The notes: a model not told the origin generated them from the letters alone. A stretch of DNA of 64,000 bases from an uncultured Lachnospiraceae bacterium (GCA_947178145.1 CAMWXE010000015.1:1-64000); one strand, 5' to 3'. Counted from the stretch's first letter, positions 26,130-35,537 are shown. A program made the numbers and translations.

Positions 26130-26158
26130 TTGACAAATAATTATTACAATTGTAATAT
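26130..26158 (+). promoter_or_regulatory. PBP promoter with BlaI/MecI-type operator
   Basis: TTGACA (26130-26135) and TAATAT (26153-26158) are 17 bp apart. A perfect 16-bp palindrome TATTACAATTGTAATA (26142-26157) covers the spacer and -10. It matches the TACA/TGTA core of operators bound by BlaI and MecI. The blaI promoter at 31468-31477 carries the same core, so BlaI should repress this promoter until a beta-lactam activates BlaR1. Confidence 0.82.
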
Positions 26159-26288
26159 TATAGTGATAAGTTTCACAATAGAAAAGTAAAGACGAAGTTC
26201 ATATGTCAGGAAATAAGGAGCTGCAGGTAAATAATTACAAATTTTTTTACCAACAAATCCTACGAATGTAAGAAAAGAGGTGGCAGGG

Positions 26289-29186
26289 ATGCTTGGTTCG
26301 ACACTGCAAAATATCAGAGAATCAATAAAAGAAAACAATCAGCCCAGAATTATCATTCTGCAAATCCTGCTTATGCTTCTGTGTTTTATATTGCTCCGGC
26401 AGCTCTGGAAACTCCAGATTGTGGAGGGGGAAGCATACGCGGAGAATTTTGAACTGAAAATCACAAAAACAATCGTGGAAAAAGGCGCAAGAGGGAACAT
26501 TTACGACTGTAACGGCAGTATCCTTGCATCGAATCAGTTGGTTTATACGATTACCATGACTGACGACGGCGTGTACGAGTCAGACCGCGAGAGGCAGCTT
26601 ACGTTAAACAGTATCATCTACCGCCTGCGGAAAAAGCTGCACCAGAATGGAGACCGGCTTTACAATGAGTTCAAAATCATGGTCAACGCGGACGGAGAAT
26701 ATGAATACACTGCAGACGGCGCTGCATTGTTAAGGTTCAAGGCAGACATCTTTGGCGTGAGAAATCCCGATGAGATGTCGGAAGAACAGTCTGCCATGAG
26801 CGCATCAGAAATGATACAGTATCTGTCCGGCGAGGATCAGTTCGCACTGTATGGAACCAAAGGAGATACTTACACGGCTGATGAGTTGGCGCGGTGTGGT
26901 CTGCCGGAAAAATTTGCAGAGGAAGTATCAAAAGAAGAAATACTTGATATCGTAGGAATCCGTTATATGCTCTCCCTGTATTCTTATCGTCAGTATCAGG
27001 CTGTCACCATAGCCAGAAACATTTCTCCCGAGACGATGGCTTATGTGCTTGAAAATAAGGCTGTCTTTCCGGGAATCGAGGTGGAGGAGGACTGGGAGCG
27101 GGTGTATCAGGGAGGGGAGGCCTTTGCCCATATCCTTGGCTATATCGGAAGCATTTCAGCGGAGGAGCTGGAAACGCTCAAACTGGAAAATGCAGCGTAT
27201 TCAATGGACTCGGTCGTCGGGAAAGCCGGCATTGAGCAGTACTTTGAGGCAGAGCTGCAGGGAACGGACGGAGAGAGAACCGTCATCGTAAATAATGTGG
27301 GGCGGATTGTGGAAGAGGGAGAAGTTCTGCAGAAAGCATCTGTGGGAAATGACGTCTATCTCAGTATTGATAAGGATCTGCAGACAGCGACGTATCAGAT
27401 TCTGGAGCAGACGCTTGCCGGCATCCTTTCGAGCAACTTAATCGATGCAAAGTATTTTGACAAAACAAAAATTGCGGATTCTGTGCAGATCAGGATTCCG
27501 GTCTTTGATGTATATATGGCACTCATTGAAAATAATATCATCAGTATCCCAGAGATGAAACAGGAAAATGTCTCGGACCTGGAGAAGGAAGTGGCAGAAA
27601 AGATAATTCTTAAAAAGCAAGCGGTGCAGGAGCAGCTTTTATCAGAACTCACAGATGCACCGCACGCTTATGGGACACTCTCGGAGGAAATGAAGGAGTA
27701 CCTGTCGTTTGTTGTGCAGGATAGCGGGCTAATTTCCGAGGAAGCGCCAGCGGAGGCAGATTCTGCAGAGATTGTATGGGATAAGGCAGAAAATAGCAGT
27801 TTAAAGGATTTTTTGTATGAATGCCTGGGAAATGGCTGGATTGATTTGCACAGATTAGAGCACCGGACAAAGTATTCCACGGCGGAAGAGACTTATGCCC
27901 TGGCGGTTGACTATATTTTGCAGTGGTTTCGGGAAAGTCAGTCTGTTGAGAAAATCTTGTTAAAGAATATGCTCTACAATGGCGAACTCTCGGAACGCGA
28001 TTTTTGCAGGCTTCTATACGAACAGGAAATTCTTGCGATTGACGACGATTATGAGGCATTCTTAAAAGGAGAGATCAGGCCGTTTGCGCTGATTAAGAAG
28101 AAAATTGACAATGTGGAGCTGACTCCGGCACAGCTTGCGCTCGATCCCTGCTCGGCGTCAGCGGTGGTGGTTCAGGCGGACACGGGAAAAATACTGGCCT
28201 GCGTGACGTATCCGGGATACGACAACAATCGTCTGACAAACAAGATTGACAGCGAATATTACAATCGGCTCCTGCAGGACAAAGCACTGCCATTATATAA
28301 TCGCGCAACGCAGCAGTTGACCGCGCCCGGTTCCACGCTAAAGCCGGTTACGGTCATTGCCGGACTGCAGGAAGGGGTTATTGAGCCCAATACCGCTGTG
28401 GTATGTGACGGTGTTTTCGACAAGGTTACGCCGTCGCTGCGGTGCTGGAGACACAGCGGACACGGAACGGTCAGCAATGCTGCCGCAGCGATTCAGAATT
28501 CGTGCAATGACTATCTGTGTGACATTTCCTATCGGTTAGGGCAGCAGGAAACGGGAGTTTACGATGACGGACAGGCATTGGCTTATCTGCAGAAATATGC
28601 AGTTTTGTTTGACCTGGATAAAAAGTCGGGGGTGGAGATTGTGGAGAGCAGTCCGCATGTCACGCAAAAATATGGGATTCCGTCTGCGATTGGCCAGGGA
28701 ACGCATAACTATACGACGGTTCAGCTCGCACGGTATATGAATACACTTGCCGCCCGCGGAACGAGTTTTCAGTTGTCGGTGGTAAAGGGGATTGGCGGCA
28801 GGAACGAAAGCGGCAATGTGATTGAATGCGAACCAGTAATACAGAGCACAGTGCATCTGGACGAGGAAACCTGGGATACCGTCTGGCAGGGAATGAATCA
28901 GTTTGCGCAGAATAACAGCGTGCTAAAAGACATGAAAATCAGTGTCGCGGGGAAGACGGGAACGGCGCAGGAATCAAAGACAAGGCCAGATCACGCTCTC
29001 TTTATCGGGTGTGCACCGGCAGAGAACCCGGAAATAGCAATCGCTGTGAGAATTGCAAATGGGTATGGGTCGTCAAATGCAACACATGCAGGAAGGGACA
29101 TTATTAATTATTATTTCGGGTTGGAGAGCAGGGAGACAATTTTAAGCGGAAAGGCATCGGAGGCGAACAATTCCAGAAGCGATTGA
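26289..29186 (+). CDS. Class B penicillin-binding protein (transpeptidase)
   Basis: A 965-residue protein with an N-terminal membrane anchor (about residues 22-42), a dimerisation/pedestal domain starting KGARGNIYDCNG, and a C-terminal transpeptidase with STLK (682-685, acyl-enzyme serine), SCN (738-740) and KTG (889-891). It cross-links peptidoglycan. The length exceeds classical PBP2 (about 650-700) because of a roughly 200-residue insertion before the catalytic domain. ATG26289 is used because AGAGG at 26276-26280 lies 8 bases upstream and would overlap the alternative GTG. The promoter carries a BlaI operator and blaI-blaR1 lie convergently downstream, so it is probably an inducible, low-affinity PBP, analogous in logic to mecA with mecR1-mecI. 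Confidence 0.9.
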   Translation: MLGSTLQNIRESIKENNQPRIIILQILLMLLCFILLRQLWKLQIVEGEAYAENFELKITKTIVEKGARGNIYDCNGSILASNQLVYTITMTDDGVYESDRERQLTLNSIIYRLRKKLHQNGDRLYNEFKIMVNADGEYEYTADGAALLRFKADIFGVRNPDEMSEEQSAMSASEMIQYLSGEDQFALYGTKGDTYTADELARCGLPEKFAEEVSKEEILDIVGIRYMLSLYSYRQYQAVTIARNISPETMAYVLENKAVFPGIEVEEDWERVYQGGEAFAHILGYIGSISAEELETLKLENAAYSMDSVVGKAGIEQYFEAELQGTDGERTVIVNNVGRIVEEGEVLQKASVGNDVYLSIDKDLQTATYQILEQTLAGILSSNLIDAKYFDKTKIADSVQIRIPVFDVYMALIENNIISIPEMKQENVSDLEKEVAEKIILKKQAVQEQLLSELTDAPHAYGTLSEEMKEYLSFVVQDSGLISEEAPAEADSAEIVWDKAENSSLKDFLYECLGNGWIDLHRLEHRTKYSTAEETYALAVDYILQWFRESQSVEKILLKNMLYNGELSERDFCRLLYEQEILAIDDDYEAFLKGEIRPFALIKKKIDNVELTPAQLALDPCSASAVVVQADTGKILACVTYPGYDNNRLTNKIDSEYYNRLLQDKALPLYNRATQQLTAPGSTLKPVTVIAGLQEGVIEPNTAVVCDGVFDKVTPSLRCWRHSGHGTVSNAAAAIQNSCNDYLCDISYRLGQQETGVYDDGQALAYLQKYAVLFDLDKKSGVEIVESSPHVTQKYGIPSAIGQGTHNYTTVQLARYMNTLAARGTSFQLSVVKGIGGRNESGNVIECEPVIQSTVHLDEETWDTVWQGMNQFAQNNSVLKDMKISVAGKTGTAQESKTRPDHALFIGCAPAENPEIAIAVRIANGYGSSNATHAGRDIINYYFGLESRETILSGKASEANNSRSD

Positions 29187-29205
29187 CAATTTTTCCTTAT
29201 GCGGG

Positions 29206-29256
29206 AAGAACTTCTGACACGCACAGCAAAGACTGTTTCGTGCAGAAGTTCTTTTT
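29206..29256 (+). terminator. Terminator after PBP gene
   Basis: AAGAACTTCTG (29206-29216) and CAGAAGTTCTT (29243-29253) form a perfect 11-bp stem and run into TTTTT. It ends the PBP transcript just before the convergent blaR1 stop. The loop and left arm resemble 46841-46888. Confidence 0.8.
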
Positions 29257-29259
29257 CCG

Positions 29260-31056
29260 TTACTCCGTTTCCGTATAAATATGTTTTGCAGCCAATATGT
29301 TCCGCGTGATCTCACCTGCTGTCAGGCTGTCGGCATGGTTGGCGCCCTGGATATTTGTGGCAAAGAACCATGTGTTGTCGTCCGATTCCACATAGCCGAT
29401 AAACCAGCCGTTGATGCTCTCGCCGTTGATGATGCCGGTGCCTGTTTTCCCGGACAGAACAGCCTGACCGGAGGCGGATAGTCTGAGGGAATCTTTTACA
29501 GCCTGTATATTGGCACTGTCGAAACAAAACGCATTTGCGTAAAGCTTTTTCAGCAGTTCCACCTGCTCTACCGCAGAGATTTTGAGGGAGGATTCCATCC
29601 AGAATTCAGCTGCGCCGCCGGACAAATCCTGATTGCCGTAACCAATGGTATGGTAAAAGGTTTTCAGCGCATTCCAGTCAGCTCTCTGGTCGAGTTCCTG
29701 AAAGTACCAGTTGACTGAGTTTCGCATCGCCGATGCCAGTGTCTGGTCCTGGTTCCACGCCGGATAGGAGTACGATTGTCCGTTCCATTTCAAGGTTGAT
29801 GCGGTCGGACGAATCAGTTGGTTTTCCAGGGCGAATAGCGCGCTGTAGATCTTGTAGGTCGAATTTGGCGGGAAGCGCTTTGTGGCAAGGGGTTCGTTAT
29901 AGATGTCCCAAATGTCTGTATTGGTATCATATAGGACAAAACAGCCTTCGTAGTCCGCAAAGAAGCCGGACAAATCCTCTGTCTGTATGAGCGCATTTTC
30001 CGGAAGGGGAGCCCTTGTGTCTGACGCCAAGACCGGAATCAGGGTGGTGGACTCCAAAATCAGGACGATCAGAACTGCAAGCACAATCCGCTCCCTGATT
30101 TTCAGCCATTTGGTTTGCGGTTTGTACGAAGCAATATTCAGAATTCTCTTTTTGATTTGCTTTGCGCTTCCGCCGATTCCTGTCGCTAGGGAAAACGGGA
30201 ACAGCGATATTTTATGCGCAAAGTTGAGCAGGGTGTTCCCATAGGCAGTATATTCCGCGGAATCCAGTACCTGCAGGACAAACGTGTCGCAGGCAATTTC
30301 GCGGTCAGTGCGGACTTCCCGGACTGCATACCAGACAACAGGGTTAAACCAGTACAAAATGGTAATAAGGTTCATCAGGCAGTTGACGAAAGCATCTTTG
30401 TGTTTGTAGTGCTGCAATTCATGCAGGAGCATATATCGGATATCGCTTTCCTTAAAATCCGAAATCAGATGGATTGGAAGATAAATGCGGGGGCGGAACA
30501 CGCCAACCATAATCGGTGATTTCAGGAATGCGGTGCTGTAGACTGGAATCTCCCGTTTCACGTGCAGCTCCGCCCTGCAGTTCTGATACAGCAGTTGGGT
30601 TCTGGTGCTCTGAAGCGGGAGAGCAGACTGTTCCAGGCGATACAGATGGATCCTGGAATTTACCATAAATACAGTCATTGCAATCATTCCTCCCACCCAT
30701 ATGACAAGTGGAATATAGCCCGCAACGGGGGCAGGATTTCCAGCCGCATATATGCGAAAGTCATAGAGCCAGTCTGTGGCAGGAGTCTGGTTTGCCACAG
30801 CAAGCGAAGCTTGTGTGGGCGTTTCGGGCAAAAGGCCGGCCTGCATGGAACGGAGCCAGGTTATCATTTGGGACAGCCCGGCTGGACGGATGGATAGAAA
30901 GGGAACGGCCAGCACAACCGGCAGCAGAAACCAGATATGGTATTGGGTGCAGCCGGATAGACAGTTTCCTGAAATTTTTTTGAGCAGCAGGATAGCGCCA
31001 ATGATGGCGCTGATCAAAATATTGCAGAATAAAAAGTGCATGCTGAATGCAATCAT
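29260..31056 (-). CDS. Beta-lactam sensor-transducer BlaR1/MecR1
   Basis: A 598-residue membrane protein. The N-terminal half has four hydrophobic segments and an M56 zinc-protease motif LLHELQHYKHKD (HExxH, about 210-222). The C-terminal extracellular sensor (about 350-598) is a penicillin-recognising domain with STYK (about 398), SVN and GKTGTG (about 537). Beta-lactam acylation of the serine triggers the cytoplasmic protease, leading to loss of BlaI. All key residues are present, so signalling should work. It lies 20 bases behind blaI and is expected to share its promoter. No beta-lactamase gene is nearby; the obvious target is the convergent PBP. Confidence 0.93.
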   Translation of the reverse strand: MIAFSMHFLFCNILISAIIGAILLLKKISGNCLSGCTQYHIWFLLPVVLAVPFLSIRPAGLSQMITWLRSMQAGLLPETPTQASLAVANQTPATDWLYDFRIYAAGNPAPVAGYIPLVIWVGGMIAMTVFMVNSRIHLYRLEQSALPLQSTRTQLLYQNCRAELHVKREIPVYSTAFLKSPIMVGVFRPRIYLPIHLISDFKESDIRYMLLHELQHYKHKDAFVNCLMNLITILYWFNPVVWYAVREVRTDREIACDTFVLQVLDSAEYTAYGNTLLNFAHKISLFPFSLATGIGGSAKQIKKRILNIASYKPQTKWLKIRERIVLAVLIVLILESTTLIPVLASDTRAPLPENALIQTEDLSGFFADYEGCFVLYDTNTDIWDIYNEPLATKRFPPNSTYKIYSALFALENQLIRPTASTLKWNGQSYSYPAWNQDQTLASAMRNSVNWYFQELDQRADWNALKTFYHTIGYGNQDLSGGAAEFWMESSLKISAVEQVELLKKLYANAFCFDSANIQAVKDSLRLSASGQAVLSGKTGTGIINGESINGWFIGYVESDDNTWFFATNIQGANHADSLTAGEITRNILAAKHIYTETE

Positions 31057-31076
31057 GGCAAATACTCCTGTTGTAA

Positions 31077-31448
31077 TTATTTTTTTCTTTCGAGAAGCCT
31101 GCGCAGGTCATCTATTTCTGATTCAGACAGTCTGTCATGGTCCAGATATGCGGACAGCATGGTCGAGATGTTTCCACCATAATATTTTTTTAAGAAATGA
31201 TTGCTCTCCTGGCTGATGTATTCGCTCTCCTCCACTAATGGCGTGTAGACAAACATGCGGCTCTCCTTCTCGTAAGTGATGGCATGTTTTGTCACCAGGC
31301 GCTTGATTAAGGTCTGGATTGTCTTTGGATTCCAGGATGTCACAGCCTCCAGCTTCTCGACGATTTCATTGGTGCTGATTGGCGCATATTTCCAGATGAT
31401 TCGCATAACCTCATACTCGGCTTCCGATATTTGCGGCAATGGTTTCAT
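31077..31448 (-). CDS. BlaI/MecI-family repressor
   Basis: A 123-residue winged-helix repressor beginning LPQISEAEYEVMRIIWKYAP and containing TIQTLIKRLVTKHAI, the recognition-helix region typical of the Penicillinase_R family. The BlaR1-linked cleavage region near FLKKYYGGN is present. It binds TACA/TGTA dyads as a dimer. It has a consensus promoter with its own operator (31468-31514) and AGGAGG upstream, so it is autoregulated. The blaI-blaR1 order matches autoregulated resistance operons. Confidence 0.93.
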   Translation of the reverse strand: MKPLPQISEAEYEVMRIIWKYAPISTNEIVEKLEAVTSWNPKTIQTLIKRLVTKHAITYEKESRMFVYTPLVEESEYISQESNHFLKKYYGGNISTMLSAYLDHDRLSESEIDDLRRLLERKK

Positions 31449-31467
31449 GATTTCCCTCCTTAAGTAC

Positions 31468-31514
31468 TACATATGTAATAAAAATATTATAGTATGCTTT
31501 CAAAACACTGTCAA
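31468..31514 (-). promoter_or_regulatory. blaI promoter and operator
   Basis: On the minus strand TTGACA (31509-31514) and TATAAT (31486-31491) are separated by 17 bp, a perfect consensus promoter. The palindrome TACATATGTA (31468-31477) lies just past the -10, about where transcription starts, and equals the MecI/BlaI operator core. Confidence 0.88.
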
Positions 31515-31525
31515 TGAAAAACTGC

Positions 31526-31556
31526 TTGACTTAGAGTTCACTCCAGCCTGTATAAT
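31526..31556 (+). promoter_or_regulatory. MerR-type promoter of the regulator/aldo-keto reductase operon
   Basis: TTGACT (31526-31531) and TATAAT (31551-31556) are separated by 19 bp. The spacer carries the dyad AGAGT-TC-ACTC. This over-long spacer with a central dyad is diagnostic of MerR-family control, so the gene downstream most likely activates its own operon. Confidence 0.82.
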
Positions 31557-31608
31557 GGAAATATTCCAGAGCATGACAGAATGATACGGTGGTTTGGAGG
31601 TGACAGAC

Positions 31609-32040
31609 ATGACAATTAAAGAAGTGTGTGAGAAGTATTCGATTTCCCCGGATACACTCAGATACTATGAGCGGGTGGGGGTCATACCGGCGGTTCACCG
31701 GACGAAAAACAATATTCGGGATTATACAGAGAAAGATATTGGCTGTGTGGAGAATGCCATATGTATGCGCAACGCCGGCGTCCCTGTGGAGATGGTCGTC
31801 AGATATATGGAACTGTGCCAGCAGGGAGACGAAACTTTTATGGCGCGGCGCGATCTGTTGAGAGAGGTCCGCGAGGACATAGTGAAGCAAATTGAAAAAT
31901 GTCAGAGGGAACTCGAGCGTCTGGAATATAAGATTGAGCGGTATGAGGCTGCTGTGGAGACAGGGGAACTTGTCTGGGATCGAACATTTTCTTTGGAACC
32001 GGAGACAGACAGCGCTCTGTGCCGGGAGAACACCCCATAA
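31609..32040 (+). CDS. MerR-family transcriptional regulator
   Basis: A 143-residue protein with an N-terminal winged helix-turn-helix (TIKEVCEKYSISPDTLRYYE) and a C-terminal coiled coil (about 85-120). No metal-binding Cys pair is seen, so it belongs with the YraB/AdhR-type regulators that sense aldehydes or electrophiles rather than metals; this is an inference. ATG31609 follows GGAGG (31596-31600) at 8 bases. It lies 38 bases before the aldo/keto reductase that it probably controls. Confidence 0.88.
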   Translation: MTIKEVCEKYSISPDTLRYYERVGVIPAVHRTKNNIRDYTEKDIGCVENAICMRNAGVPVEMVVRYMELCQQGDETFMARRDLLREVREDIVKQIEKCQRELERLEYKIERYEAAVETGELVWDRTFSLEPETDSALCRENTP

Positions 32041-32078
32041 GAAACCATATAATGTTTATCAAAAAGGAGGACTTAACT

Positions 32079-33212
32079 ATGATCTACAGAAAATTTCAGG
32101 ATTTACAGCTTTCCGGCTTGGGGCTTGGCATGATGCGTCTGCCGGTGCTTGGAGGTGATGACGGCGCAGTTGACGAGGCCGCGGCTGCAGAGATGATCGA
32201 CTATGCATATCAGAATGGAATCAACTATTTTGACACAGCCTGGGGATACCACGATGGCAATTCCGAGCTTGTAGCCGGAAAATATCTTGGCAGATATCCA
32301 AGAGAAAGCTATTATCTTGCGAGCAAATTTCCGGGGTATGATCTCTCCAATATGGACAAAGTGGAGGAAATCTTTGAGAAGCAGCTTGCGAAATGTCAGA
32401 CGCCGCATTTTGATTTTTATCTGTTTCACAACGTCTATGAAGGGAATATTGATGCGTACCTGAATCCGGAGTATGGCATTTTGGAATATCTGTTAAAGCA
32501 GAAGGAAAACGGGCGAATCCGCCATCTCGGATTTTCGGCGCACGGCAGTGTGGAGGTGATTCAGCGTTTTCTGGACGCGTATGGACAGCATATGGAGTTC
32601 TGCCAGCTCCAGCTCAACTATATGGACTGGCATTTCCAGAATGCACAGGAGAAGGTGGAGCTGCTCAATAAGGCGGATATCCCTGTGTGGGTCATGGAGC
32701 CGCTGCGGGGCGGCAGACTGGCAAGTGCTTCTGAGGAACTGACCGCTGCGATGCAGAAAATGCGGCCGGAAGAGACAGTTCCCGGCTGGGCATTCCGCTT
32801 TCTGCAGAGCATTCCCGGTGTGACGATGGTTCTGTCCGGAATGTCCACGATGGAGCAGCTCAAAGCCAACATTGCTACATACCAGACAGACGCGCCTCTG
32901 GGCGAAGAGGAATTCAATACCCTGATAGAGCATGTGGACACGGAGACCAGAAAGGGAGGACTGCCCTGCACCGCCTGTCATTACTGCACCAGCCATTGTC
33001 CGAGGAAGCTGCCCATTCCGGAGCTGATCGCCCTGTATAATGAACACAAGCTTTCCGGCGGCGGGTTTATAGCGCCCATGGCGGTCGGCAGCATGCCGGA
33101 GGAAAAGCGCCCGGCAAACTGCATTGGCTGTAAGGGGTGTGAACAGGTCTGCCCGCAGCAGATTAAAATTTCCGGGATGATGGCGGAGTTTACGGCCATG
33201 ATTGGAATGTGA
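32079..33212 (+). CDS. Aldo/keto reductase with C-terminal 4Fe-4S domain
   Basis: A 377-residue protein. The TIM-barrel part (1 to about 280) has GMMRLPVLGG, the catalytic Asp-Tyr region NYFDTAWGYHDG, and NGRIRHLGFSAHG. The C-terminus holds ferredoxin-type clusters CTACHYCTSHCP and CIGCKGCEQVCP, enough for two 4Fe-4S centres. Such proteins reduce small carbonyls using iron-sulphur electron transfer and are common in anaerobes. ATG32079 is chosen from AAGGAGG at 32064-32070 (8 bases). It is co-transcribed with the MerR regulator, suggesting induction by reactive carbonyls. Confidence 0.92.
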   Translation: MIYRKFQDLQLSGLGLGMMRLPVLGGDDGAVDEAAAAEMIDYAYQNGINYFDTAWGYHDGNSELVAGKYLGRYPRESYYLASKFPGYDLSNMDKVEEIFEKQLAKCQTPHFDFYLFHNVYEGNIDAYLNPEYGILEYLLKQKENGRIRHLGFSAHGSVEVIQRFLDAYGQHMEFCQLQLNYMDWHFQNAQEKVELLNKADIPVWVMEPLRGGRLASASEELTAAMQKMRPEETVPGWAFRFLQSIPGVTMVLSGMSTMEQLKANIATYQTDAPLGEEEFNTLIEHVDTETRKGGLPCTACHYCTSHCPRKLPIPELIALYNEHKLSGGGFIAPMAVGSMPEEKRPANCIGCKGCEQVCPQQIKISGMMAEFTAMIGM

Positions 33213-33253
33213 TGAAAATGCAATAAAATGCGATAACAATGCGATTAAAGGGA

Positions 33254-33309
33254 ACCAGGATAAACACATATTCCCCGACAAGGGAAAAGATGTTTATCCT
33301 GGTATTTTT
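33254..33309 (+). terminator. Terminator after aldo/keto reductase
   Basis: ACCAGGATAAACA (33254-33266) and TGTTTATCCTGGT (33291-33303) make a perfect 13-bp stem followed by ATTTTTA. Just upstream, 33215-33245 holds three roughly 10-bp repeats of AAAATGCGAT. Confidence 0.85.
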
Positions 33310-33344
33310 ATTTCAGATTTGGAGCAGATGATTTTGAATTAAAA

Positions 33345-33373
33345 TTGCATTTTCTCCTCCATGGTGATACAAT
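33345..33373 (+). promoter_or_regulatory. Promoter of aminotransferase gene
   Basis: TTGCAT (33345-33350) and TACAAT (33368-33373) are 17 bp apart, giving a leader of about 75 bases with a small hairpin around CAACGTTG. The downstream gene has GGAGGAG at 33445-33451. Confidence 0.6.
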
Positions 33374-33455
33374 GAGTTGACGAAACACAGTGGTGTTGGA
33401 ACAACGTTGTGCATGAGCGGTACCGTGAAAGCACACGATCGAATGGAGGAGTAAA

Positions 33456-34649
33456 ATGATAACACAGAAATATAAGGATATGCTTGGCGCGAAGTCGGTA
33501 ATCCGGCAGATGTCAGAGTGGGCAGCAGGAAGGGCAAAGGAGATTGGGAGTGAGAACGTATTTGATTTTAGTCTCGGGAACCCTTCGGTGGCAGTGCCGC
33601 AGGAATTTACGGACAAGATGATAGAATTACTGCGCAGCCGCGACACGATGGAGCTTCACGGCTACAGCCAGTCACAGGGGATTCCGGCAGTGCGCGCGAA
33701 GTTTGCGGAATTTTTGAATAAAACATACGGCATGGATTACACAGCGGAGCATTTGTTTATGACGACAGGCGCGGCGGGGGCGGTTGCGCATGCAGTCAGG
33801 GCCGTCACACAGCCGGGCGATGAGGTGATTGTCTTTGCGCCGTATTTTCCGGAATACGACCATTATATAGGACAAACAGGCGCGGTGTTGCGCGCAGTGC
33901 CCGCTGATACAGAGCAGTTTCAGATCAATTTTGCGGAGCTGGACAAGGCGTTGAATCCAAAGACAATGGCAGTGCTGGTCAACACGCCGAACAATCCGTC
34001 AGGAACCGTTTATTCCACCCGGACAATCAAAAAGCTTGCAGCAGTCCTGGAGGAAAAACAGAAAGAATACGGTCATGACATTTTCCTGATCTCCGACGAG
34101 CCTTACAGGGAGATTTTATTTGCGGGTGTCGATGCGCCGTATGTGTCAGAATACTATGACAATTCGCTCTCCTGCTACTCGTTTGCAAAGTCATTGTCGA
34201 TACCAGGAGAGCGTCTTGGGTACATTGCGGCGAATCCCAGGTGCACGGACAGCGTGCTGATCTCACCGATGTGTGCGCAGATTTCGCGGGGAATCGGTCA
34301 TAATTGCCCGCCTTCCATCATACAGATAGCAGTGGCGGAAGTATTGGGGATGACCTCAGACCTGTCCGTGTATGAGACCAACATGAAAATTATTTACGAC
34401 GAACTTGTGAGCCTTGGTTTTGAGGTCGTAAAGCCGGGCGGGACGTTCTATATCTTCCCGAAGGCGCTCGAGGAGGACTCCGTGGCATTCTGCAAAAAGG
34501 CTATGAACTATGATCTGGTTCTTGTTCCCGGGGATTCGTTCGGCTGTCCGGGGTACTTCCGCATGGCATACTGCGTGGAGACAGAGAAGGTGAAGCGCGC
34601 GATGCCGGCACTGCGCAGATTTGTTGAGGCGGAATATCGTGGGGAGTAG
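33456..34649 (+). CDS. PLP-dependent aminotransferase, class I/II
   Basis: A 397-residue fold-type I aminotransferase. The PLP lysine is K245 in SFAKSLSIPGERLGY. Also visible are the substrate/PLP motifs TTGAAGAVAHAV, NTPNNPSGTVY and ISDEPYREI. The N-terminus FDFSLGNPSVAVP is typical of aspartate/aromatic-type aminotransferases (AspC/PatA group). The exact amino acid cannot be decided. ATG33456 follows GGAGGAG at 4 bases. The patatin gene begins 33 bases downstream with its own strong ribosome site, so they may form one operon. Confidence 0.93.
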   Translation: MITQKYKDMLGAKSVIRQMSEWAAGRAKEIGSENVFDFSLGNPSVAVPQEFTDKMIELLRSRDTMELHGYSQSQGIPAVRAKFAEFLNKTYGMDYTAEHLFMTTGAAGAVAHAVRAVTQPGDEVIVFAPYFPEYDHYIGQTGAVLRAVPADTEQFQINFAELDKALNPKTMAVLVNTPNNPSGTVYSTRTIKKLAAVLEEKQKEYGHDIFLISDEPYREILFAGVDAPYVSEYYDNSLSCYSFAKSLSIPGERLGYIAANPRCTDSVLISPMCAQISRGIGHNCPPSIIQIAVAEVLGMTSDLSVYETNMKIIYDELVSLGFEVVKPGGTFYIFPKALEEDSVAFCKKAMNYDLVLVPGDSFGCPGYFRMAYCVETEKVKRAMPALRRFVEAEYRGE

Positions 34650-34682
34650 CGCTGCGCATGAGTAGAACGCAAGGAGGAGATT

Positions 34683-35537
34683 ATGATAGATTGTGGTCTG
34701 GTACTGGAAGGCGGCGGTATGAAGGGAATGTATACTGCGGGAGTCCTGGAGTACTTTATGGAAAAGGAGCTGTATTTCAAAAACTGTTATGGTGTGTCTG
34801 CGGGTGCATGTCATCTGTGCAGTTATATCTCAAAGCAGAGAAAGCGCGCATACAGGGTGGCGCTCGATTATCTGAATGACAAAAATTACTGCAGCATGTA
34901 CAGCCTGGTGACAACGGGCGATTTGTTCAACGCAGATATGTGCTACAATACCATTCCCAATAAGCTTGATCCCTACGACTACAAAGCCGCTGCAAAATAT
35001 GAGGGAAACGCCTATGCGGTGGTGACAAATATCCGCACAGGGGAGGCGGAGTACATGCCGCTGCGCGAGATGCATAGAGATACGATCGCGGTGAGGGCGT
35101 CGGCCTCGCTGCCGCTGGTGTCGCGAAATGTTAAAATAGGGAATGAGTACTATCTTGACGGCGGAATCGCCGATGCGATTCCGATTCGAAAGGCAATTGC
35201 CGACGGAAATGCGAAAAGTGTGGTCATTCTCACAAAGGAAGTGGGGTATGTCAGGAAACAGGCTTCGCCGGCAATGCGGAACATGGTAAAGCTCAGATAC
35301 GCGAAGTATCCCAAAGTGTATGGCCTGGTCTCGGACCGCTATGCGCGCTATAATGAGACGCTGCAGTTTCTTGAGGAGGAAAAGAAGGCCGGAAGGGCTT
35401 TTGTCATCAGACCCCAGAGACCCAACGACATCGGCAGGGTCGAGAAGGACAGGAGGAAGCTGGAGGCACTGTATCAGCTTGGTTATAACGACGCAAAAAA
35501 ATGTTATGGTGAGCTGATGGAGTTTTTGCAATTGTAA
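34683..35537 (+). CDS. Patatin-like phospholipase (RssA/YjjU type)
   Basis: A 284-residue serine hydrolase. It has the oxyanion loop LEGGGMKG (residues 8-15), the nucleophile elbow GVSAG (GxSxG, about 40-44) and the catalytic Asp in DGGIADAIP. This Ser-Asp dyad hydrolyses lipid acyl esters. No signal peptide is present, so it acts in the cytosol or at the inner membrane face. AAGGAGG precedes ATG34683 by about 7 bases. The next gene is uppP, about 100 bases on. Confidence 0.92.
   Translation: MIDCGLVLEGGGMKGMYTAGVLEYFMEKELYFKNCYGVSAGACHLCSYISKQRKRAYRVALDYLNDKNYCSMYSLVTTGDLFNADMCYNTIPNKLDPYDYKAAAKYEGNAYAVVTNIRTGEAEYMPLREMHRDTIAVRASASLPLVSRNVKIGNEYYLDGGIADAIPIRKAIADGNAKSVVILTKEVGYVRKQASPAMRNMVKLRYAKYPKVYGLVSDRYARYNETLQFLEEEKKAGRAFVIRPQRPNDIGRVEKDRRKLEALYQLGYNDAKKCYGELMEFLQL

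Noticed and set aside
33353-33451. Anti-Shine-Dalgarno switch before the aminotransferase (CTCCTCCAT pairing with ATGGAGGAG)
   Set aside because: The upstream arm lies in the 17-bp spacer between TTGCAT and TACAAT, so it would not be transcribed from the best promoter.
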